Part shown: positions 5,647-8,846 of the stretch, one piece after another | How the letters are laid out: each line of letters begins with the position of its first letter | How positions within the stretch are numbered: position 1 is the stretch's first letter | Assembly: GCF_002257705.1 (NCBI RefSeq) | Contig: NZ_LSLK01000014.1 | Location: forward strand, 1 to 8,846 | Direction: 5' to 3' | DNA length: 8,846 nucleotides | Origin: Sporomusa silvacetica DSM 10669 | GTDB taxonomy: Bacteria > Bacillota > Negativicutes > Sporomusales > Sporomusaceae | Made by a program: the position numbers and the translations under genes | Notes under the pieces: generated by a model | What the model was told of the DNA's origin: nothing | The model's database searches: none | Seen by the model: only the letters and a program-made list of their open reading frames with translations

Positions 5647-5684
5647 AATAACTTCTGTCAATGATTTGGCGGAGGTTATTTTTT
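5647..5684 (+). terminator. intrinsic terminator in repeat copy 1
   Basis: AATAACTTCTGTCAA (5647-5661) and TTGGCGGAGGTTATT (5666-5680) form a 15-bp stem, including three G-U pairs, closed by the tetraloop TGAT and followed by Ts. It belongs to the upstream half of the duplicated terminator-promoter unit. Confidence 0.75.
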
Positions 5685-5736
5685 GTATAAAGATGCAAAA
5701 CAGCCGTTTACGCAGTGTGAGCATGAGGATACGATT
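5656..5736 (+). repeat. terminator-promoter direct repeat, copy 1
   Basis: This copy is about 81 bp. It carries the 3' part of the hairpin, then a 42-bp core (5695-5736) that matches copy 2 at 41 of 42 positions. The core contains TTTACG (5707-5712), 17 bp, TACGAT (5730-5735), a plausible promoter. Together with copy 2 (6575-6653) it brackets the acetyltransferase gene. Confidence 0.8.
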
Positions 5737-5764
5737 TCCATAGTCCATTTTGATATTAGTGGAA

Positions 5765-5793
5765 TTGTAATATTTGGGAATGAGAGCTATAAT
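5765..5793 (+). promoter_or_regulatory. promoter of the leader ORF and acetyltransferase
   Basis: TTGTAA (5765-5770) and a perfect TATAAT (5788-5793) are spaced by 17 bp. The leader ORF starts about 30 bp downstream and the acetyltransferase about 100 bp downstream. Confidence 0.5.
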
Positions 5794-5824
5794 AACTATT
5801 AAAATAAGAGGAGGCGGTGGAAAT

Positions 5825-5872
5825 ATGAGCAACATAAACTGTTCTGAAAAAGATTATGACGGAATCACATAG
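5825..5872 (+). CDS. 15-codon leader ORF upstream of the acetyltransferase
   Basis: The ORF reads MSNINCSEKDYDGIT and has its own purine-rich ribosome binding region (AGAGGAGGCGGTGG, 5807-5820). It stops 24 bp before the acetyltransferase ATG. Short translated leaders regulate several ribosome-targeting antibiotic resistance genes by stalling, so a regulatory peptide is possible. I see no obvious pair of alternative hairpins sequestering the downstream ribosome binding site, and the ORF could equally be a relic. Confidence 0.35.
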   Translation: MSNINCSEKDYDGIT

Positions 5873-5896
5873 CAGCTAAGTGAGAGGAGTCAAATA

Positions 5897-6559
5897 ATGT
5901 TCAACAAACGTTTAAGTTCTGTAACACTTAATTCAGGGGAAGTTTATCCCAGAACAAATGATAAAACGATATGCTATCTTAAAAATATAATTAAAAACCC
6001 TAATATAATTATTGGCGACTTTACCTTTTACCATGATTTTAATAAACCTGAGAAGTTTGAGTCCCAGAATGTTTTGTATCATTATCCTATTAATAACGAT
6101 AAGCTAATTATAGGTAAGTTTTGCTCCATTGCTTGTGGCACAAAGTTTATTTTTAATGCTGCGAATCATACATTAAAGTCTTTTTCTACTTATCCATTCC
6201 CGCTTTTTTTAACAGAGTTAAAAGTAACTGAATCATGGGATAATAAGGGTGATATTATAATAGGGAATGATGTATGGATAGGATTTGATGCTGTAATTAT
6301 GTCTGGGGTACACATTGGTAATGGTGCCATTATAGGTACTAGGGCTGTTGTTACTAAAGATGTTCCTCCCTACACCATTGTTGGTGGAATACCTGCAAAA
6401 ATAATAAGAAAACGGTTTGATGATACAGTGATAGAAATACTTCAAAAAATAAAATGGTGGGATTGGGAACCAGAAATAATAATAGAGAATATAGACGCAA
6501 TTCGAAATGGCGATATAGAACAGTTAAAATCGATTATGCTAAAGCTTGAAACTAGTTGA
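5897..6559 (+). CDS. Vat-like xenobiotic O-acetyltransferase (left-handed beta-helix)
   Basis: The 220-residue protein belongs to the XAT family of hexapeptide-repeat acetyltransferases, closest in pattern to the Vat streptogramin A acetyltransferases and CatB. They transfer acetyl from acetyl-CoA to a hydroxyl of the drug in the cytoplasm. Evidence: YHYPINNDKLIIGKFCSIACG (62-81, first coil), the catalytic histidine in NAANHT (His91), the STYPF motif (97-101), hexapeptide coils with IIIGNDVWIG (120-129) and VHIGNGAIIGTRAVVTKDV (138-156), then YTIVGGIPAKIIRKRF (159-174) and the WWDW helix. All key positions look intact. The start is ATG with GAGAGGAG seven bases upstream. The gene is clearly AT-richer than its neighbours and lies between direct repeats, both signs of transfer. 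The exact substrate cannot be read from sequence; many chromosomal Vat-like enzymes are uncharacterised. Confidence 0.85.
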   Translation: MFNKRLSSVTLNSGEVYPRTNDKTICYLKNIIKNPNIIIGDFTFYHDFNKPEKFESQNVLYHYPINNDKLIIGKFCSIACGTKFIFNAANHTLKSFSTYPFPLFLTELKVTESWDNKGDIIIGNDVWIGFDAVIMSGVHIGNGAIIGTRAVVTKDVPPYTIVGGIPAKIIRKRFDDTVIEILQKIKWWDWEPEIIIENIDAIRNGDIEQLKSIMLKLETS

Positions 6560-6566
6560 TTTGAAA

Positions 6567-6601
6567 AAAACCTTTGTCAATGATTTGACAGAGGTTTTTT
6601 T
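6567..6601 (+). terminator. terminator of the acetyltransferase (repeat copy 2)
   Basis: AAAACCTTTGTCAA (6567-6580) and TTGACAGAGGTTTT (6585-6598) form a 14-bp stem with one G-U and the same TGAT loop as copy 1, followed by a run of seven T. It lies just after the acetyltransferase stop codon. Confidence 0.85.
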
Positions 6602-6653
6602 ATTTATAAGAGCAAAACAGCCGTTTACGCAGTGTGAGCAAGAGGATACGATT
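6575..6653 (+). repeat. terminator-promoter direct repeat, copy 2
   Basis: This copy contains the 3' part of the hairpin and the 42-bp core (6612-6653) that differs from copy 1 by one base. It again holds TTTACG (6624-6629), 17 bp, TACGAT (6647-6652). The repeats are 917 bp apart. Recombination between them would remove the whole acetyltransferase unit. Confidence 0.8.
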
Positions 6654-6695
6654 AATATAGGTATAGTTAACATAAATTAGAAGGTGCTTACATGA

Positions 6696-6899
6696 AGCGG
6701 ACGTCAAAGGTTAAAAGACGAAGAAGCAAAAGAAATAACGAAGAAAACTATTGGTAACTTAACAACTAACCAAATACAAGTTATGGAGAAAGAAAAAAGA
6801 GATGATCTTTTAAGGAAGCTTAAAGGGATTGAAGGATTATCGATTAGACAAATAGCAAGAATAACCGGTCTCACTTTTAATGTTGTTGCTAAAGCATAG
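6696..6899 (+). pseudogene. C-terminal remnant of a RAYT (Y1 HUH) transposase
   Basis: An open frame of 67 codons without a start codon ends with KRDDLLRKLKGIEGLSIRQ and IARITGLTFNVVAKA. This helix-turn-helix tail is typical of clostridial REP-associated tyrosine transposases (family transposase with N-terminal HUH domain and short C-terminal DNA-binding helices). The HUH motif and catalytic tyrosine are gone, so the fragment is inactive. Ten bases after its stop comes the element right end (6909-6924). The N-terminal half of the same family is represented by the gene at 8474-8846, so the remnant comes from an older, separate insertion. Confidence 0.75.
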
Positions 6900-6908
6900 G
6901 ATACAATT

Positions 6909-6924
6909 AGAACCGTCCCCTTGT
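6909..6924 (-). mobile_element. right end of a RAYT element
   Basis: AGAACCGTCCCCTTGT is the reverse complement of ACAAGGGGACGGTTCT and matches the left end at 8400-8415 in 15 of 16 positions. It closes the transposase remnant, and its last four bases supply the TTG from which the next gene reads. Confidence 0.75.
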
Positions 6925-7343
6925 ATCCCCCAGACCTTGAACTTTATGCTATTCTATGCAATGAACTGTTTGGGTCTAAAACGAATTTGACTAAGCTGGA
7001 AGTAGTACTGACTAAAATTATAAGCAATCCTGATTATATTTTGGTGGGAGTAAAAGACGAAACCGGGAAATTGGTTGGCTCAGTAATGGGTGGTATTACC
7101 TGTTTTGATACAGTCGGTGAGTGCCGTTCTTTTATGGTGTTGGAAAATCTAATAGTAAGAGAGAATTGTAGACGGTTAGGTATTGGTAAAAAGTTAGTCG
7201 AGTATATTGAAGAGCAGGCTCGTGAGAAAAACTGCTACTTCATAATGCTAATGTCCCTAATCAAACGAAAAGAAGCACATCAATTCTATGAGAATTTAGG
7301 TTACTCAGCCAACACTGCTAAAAGTTATAAAAAATATTTGTAA
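6921..7343 (+). CDS. GNAT N-acetyltransferase, 5' end replaced by transposon
   Basis: The frame gives up to 140 residues of a Gcn5-related acetyltransferase, which moves acetyl from acetyl-CoA to an amine. Motif A is clear: VLENLIVRENCRRLGIGKKL, with the pyrophosphate-binding RRLGIG at 84-89, followed by the helix VEYIEEQA; motif B includes RKEAHQFYENLGY (116-128). The substrate is unknown. Homology starts with DLELYAILCNELF (residue 5); the native first strand, normally M followed by about ten residues such as xIRxAxxxD, is absent. The only start is a TTG in the transposon end at 6921, without a ribosome binding site. The gene is thus a 5'-truncated copy that is either silent or expressed weakly as a shortened protein. 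Confidence 0.7.
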   Translation: MYPPDLELYAILCNELFGSKTNLTKLEVVLTKIISNPDYILVGVKDETGKLVGSVMGGITCFDTVGECRSFMVLENLIVRENCRRLGIGKKLVEYIEEQAREKNCYFIMLMSLIKRKEAHQFYENLGYSANTAKSYKKYL

Positions 7344-7347
7344 CTAT

Positions 7348-7361
7348 CTCAACTTTCGCAG
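7348..7361 (+). repeat. 14-bp direct repeat, copy 1 (CTCAACTTTCGCAG)
   Basis: The same 14-mer recurs at 8281-8294 in the same orientation, 933 bp away; the pair brackets the pagL-like gene. It may be the end of an insertion sequence. The DNA beyond each copy is different. Confidence 0.55.
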
Positions 7362-7367
7362 AGACCG

Positions 7368-7401
7368 AGCACTAGAAGCTAGTATAGGCGATTCTTGTGC
7401 T
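7368..7401. other. hairpin between GNAT and pagL-like genes
   Basis: AGCACTAGAA (7368-7377) pairs with TTCTTGTGCT (7392-7401) with one mismatch; an alternative inner hairpin is ACTAG-AAG-CTAGT (7371-7383). It lies between two genes converging on it but lacks a proper T-tract, so its role as terminator is uncertain. Confidence 0.35.
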
Positions 7402-7435
7402 TATGGATAGCTGATTGACTAGAATTATTACCGAT

Positions 7436-8005
7436 TTAGAAATTTGTCACAAAGCCAAATGAAAATCCGTGGGCATCATACCCGGGATTATGAGTTGAAA
7501 AACCATTAGAAACATGCATGAACATATACCCCACATTAATTGATGAGTTTTCGTTAAATTTGTAAATGAATTGAGGCCCGATCCGCCACATAAAATGATA
7601 ATGTCTTCCCCCGGCCGGGAACACATTATCATATAGCATAATTCCGCCGCTCATATCGACTGCTGCCGATAGTTTGCCAGAGCGGTATTTTTCATTGCGA
7701 ATCATATAAGTAGGCCCAACGCCGAATGCAGAACTTTCTCGAGATTGAGTCTCTCCCTCAAGAATAACGTTTCCGTGCGGTCGGGTGATTGTAATCCCTC
7801 TATATACAGACCTATTTTTTGTTTCAGAAATTTTTTCAAGTATATGTAGTGATACTGTATCAACATCACGTTTATCTCTATTATTTGGAATTAAATAATC
7901 CCACTCCACTTCAGTCTTAGAAGCGGCCGCATAGCAATCGGACGTTCCCGGCACGGAGGCCAGCAAAAAACTAATGACCATTACTAAACCAATTAATCTA
8001 CGCAT
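7436..8005 (-). CDS. PagL-like lipid A deacylase / acyloxyacyl hydrolase (outer membrane barrel)
   Basis: This 189-residue protein has a signal peptide (MRR followed by a hydrophobic stretch to about residue 20, cleavage near AAA at 26-28) and then a small beta-barrel of alternating strands ending in phenylalanine, the outer-membrane assembly signature. The PagL catalytic pair appears in HVSN: His164 and Ser166, with Asn167. PagL removes a 3-O-linked acyl chain from lipid A in the outer membrane. The third catalytic residue of Pseudomonas PagL, a glutamate 14 residues after the histidine, is replaced (Ala178 here, Asp177 beside it), as in many distant relatives. The start is ATG with AAGGAGTG seven bases upstream. 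It stands alone as a transcription unit. Its presence implies a diderm, LPS-producing Firmicute. Confidence 0.8.
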   Translation of the reverse strand: MRRLIGLVMVISFLLASVPGTSDCYAAASKTEVEWDYLIPNNRDKRDVDTVSLHILEKISETKNRSVYRGITITRPHGNVILEGETQSRESSAFGVGPTYMIRNEKYRSGKLSAAVDMSGGIMLYDNVFPAGGRHYHFMWRIGPQFIYKFNENSSINVGYMFMHVSNGFSTHNPGYDAHGFSFGFVTNF

Positions 8006-8178
8006 GATACGACACTCCTTGTTTGAGTTTCAATACCGCTAATCATATGCCCTTATACAAAAATAACCATAGTTTCCTTTTCAGAGCAAAACATTATTTA
8101 TATTCTATATTCTCAATTATTTTCCTGTTAAAATATCCAGTATATAAAAGAATTTTTTTAACTTGTCACCATTGCATG

Positions 8179-8234
8179 AAAAAAAGGCCTTGGGGGAACA
8201 CCAGAGATTCTGGCTTCATTGGCCTTCATTTTTT
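8179..8234. terminator. two-stem hairpin with A- and T-tracts on both sides
   Basis: The outer stem AAGGCC (8184-8189) with GGCCTT (8221-8226) encloses an inner hairpin CCAGA-GAT-TCTGG (8201-8213). Seven A precede it and six T follow, so it reads as a terminator on either strand. On the minus strand it would lie in the leader of the pagL-like gene, where it could act as an attenuator or insulate the gene. Confidence 0.5.
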
Positions 8235-8280
8235 ACCATTAAATAGATATGAGTCAATTAATTGATTTATGCATTATTAA

Positions 8281-8294
8281 CTCAACTTTCGCAG
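8281..8294 (+). repeat. 14-bp direct repeat, copy 2 (CTCAACTTTCGCAG)
   Basis: Exact second copy of the sequence at 7348-7361. Together they flank the pagL-like gene and its leader. Confidence 0.55.
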
Positions 8295-8399
8295 CATAAA
8301 TTAGGCAGGTAAGCCTTGATATAACTAGGTAGTCCTGCAAACCAGTGCTGTAGTTGACTTTTGATTAGATTAATGACTGAGTTCTTCACCTTTTTTGAA

Positions 8400-8415
8400 A
8401 CAAAGGGACGGTTCT
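8400..8415 (+). mobile_element. left end of the RAYT element
   Basis: ACAAAGGGACGGTTCT stands 58 bp before the transposase ATG. It is the inverted counterpart of the right end at 6909-6924 (15 of 16 positions). The core GGGACGGT also forms the ends of the 151-bp element at 569-719. Confidence 0.75.
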
Positions 8416-8473
8416 AGCGTTTCTAACTTTCTATGATATGATAAGAGGAAAAGCGTTAAAGTAGGTGAGTAAA

Positions 8474-8846
8474 ATGCCGCGAACTGCCCGGAAGAAAAGT
8501 AATAGCGGAATATATCATATAATGCTACGAGGAATAAACAGACAAATTATATTTGAAGATGATGAAGATAGAGTTAAGTTTATTGATACTTTAAAGCATT
8601 ATAAGCTGAAATGTGGATTTAATATTTTTGCCTATTGCCTTATGGATAATCATGTCCACCTTATTATAAAAGTGAATAACGAGTCGTTGGAAAGCATAAT
8701 GAAACGAATAGGAGTAAGCTATGTTTATTGGTATAATTGGAAATACAAACGGTCTGGTCATTTATTTCAAGATAGATACAAAAGTGAAGTAATCGAAGAT
8801 GATAGTTATTTATTGTCAGTAGTACGATACATACACCAAAACCCTA
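8474..8846 (+). CDS. RAYT / REP-associated tyrosine transposase (Y1_Tnp), partial at window edge
   Basis: The visible 124 residues belong to the IS200-like Y1 HUH transposase superfamily, RAYT branch, which cleaves and rejoins single-stranded DNA at hairpin-bearing ends. The features are RKKSNSGIYHIMLRGINRQ at the N-terminus, the HUH metal site in MDNHVHLI (His60 and His62), GHLFQDRYKSE (95-105) and the catalytic-tyrosine helix YLLSVVRYIHQNP (Tyr119). No interruption is seen. Translation starts at ATG 8474 after AGGTGAG. The C-terminal helix-turn-helix lies beyond the window. The left element end is 58 bp upstream. As the only apparently intact transposase in the window it is the obvious candidate to act in trans on the related short elements and solo ends. 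Confidence 0.9.
   Translation, partial: MPRTARKKSNSGIYHIMLRGINRQIIFEDDEDRVKFIDTLKHYKLKCGFNIFAYCLMDNHVHLIIKVNNESLESIMKRIGVSYVYWYNWKYKRSGHLFQDRYKSEVIEDDSYLLSVVRYIHQNP

Larger units (their letters stand above)
8006..8399. other. non-coding stretch between pagL-like gene and RAYT element
   Basis: No convincing gene is seen. The 80-codon plus-strand ORF at 8023-8265 has no ribosome binding site or recognisable similarity and includes a terminator-like structure, so I do not accept it. The stretch contains the hairpin at 8179-8234 and the second CTCAACTTTCGCAG copy. On the minus strand, TTGACT (complement of 8252-8257) is a possible -35 box, but its -10 region is poor. Confidence 0.4.

Noticed and set aside
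5656..6653. Integron-type attC sites around the acetyltransferase
   Set aside because: The repeats are a terminator hairpin plus promoter; no paired GTTRRRY core sites are seen and the gene carries its own promoter.
6692..6757. 21-codon basic ORF with AAGGTG ribosome binding site
   Set aside because: It is an out-of-frame reading of the RAYT remnant; the basic composition comes from Lys/Glu-rich codons of that frame.
8023..8265. 80-codon plus-strand ORF
   Set aside because: It reads across the pagL-like promoter and the two-way terminator, with no ribosome binding site or recognisable similarity.

Overview
The window looks like accessory DNA from a spore-forming, outer-membrane-bearing Firmicute, most likely in Negativicutes (Sporomusa/Pelosinus-like). 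This is inferred from two signs. There are CBO0543-type membrane proteins and a DUF3231 gene, both typical of endospore-forming clostridia. There is also a PagL-like lipid A deacylase with a signal peptide and a C-terminal phenylalanine, which only makes sense in a cell with an outer membrane and lipid A. No species was identified.

Left part (1-1520): after gene-poor DNA, a promoter leads into the N-terminal half of a tyrosine recombinase. That gene is cut off by a 151-bp inverted-repeat element (569-719). Four GTGGCTC boxes with an exact 22-bp period follow (851-923), resembling a solo end of an IS21- or Tn7-like element. A CBO0543 membrane protein is on the minus strand. At 1647-1670 lies the bare 3' end of an Arg-type tRNA with its terminator, probably an integration scar.

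Middle (1876-5162): a tiny ORF with a strong ribosome binding site, then a second CBO0543 protein. Divergent from it is the N-terminal quarter of a DUF3231 gene; its C-terminal half, carrying a frameshift, reappears 1.7 kb downstream. Between the halves sits a compact module: a SinR-like XRE repressor with a palindrome over its own start region, a divergent membrane-anchored GGDEF diguanylate cyclase with an intact I-site, and a 67-residue helical protein overlapping it by 4 bp. The C-terminal DUF3231 fragment starts exactly at a GGGGACGG-type transposon end.

Right part (5226-8846): a decayed double-[4Fe-4S] epoxyqueuosine-reductase-like pseudogene, then an AT-rich Vat-like acetyltransferase (streptogramin A resistance family) bracketed by two copies of an ~80-bp terminator-plus-promoter repeat and preceded by a 15-codon leader ORF. 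Next come the C-terminal remnant of a REP-associated tyrosine transposase (RAYT) and its right end. That end runs directly into a GNAT acetyltransferase whose natural N-terminus appears lost. pagL follows on the minus strand, bracketed by a 14-bp direct repeat. An apparently intact RAYT gene with its left end runs off the window.

The unifying theme is repeated traffic of a RAYT-type element with ends ACAARGGGACGGTTCT. Its ends or relatives lie at the breakpoints of the recombinase, the DUF3231 gene and the GNAT gene, and a RAYT gene that could act on them is present at the right edge.
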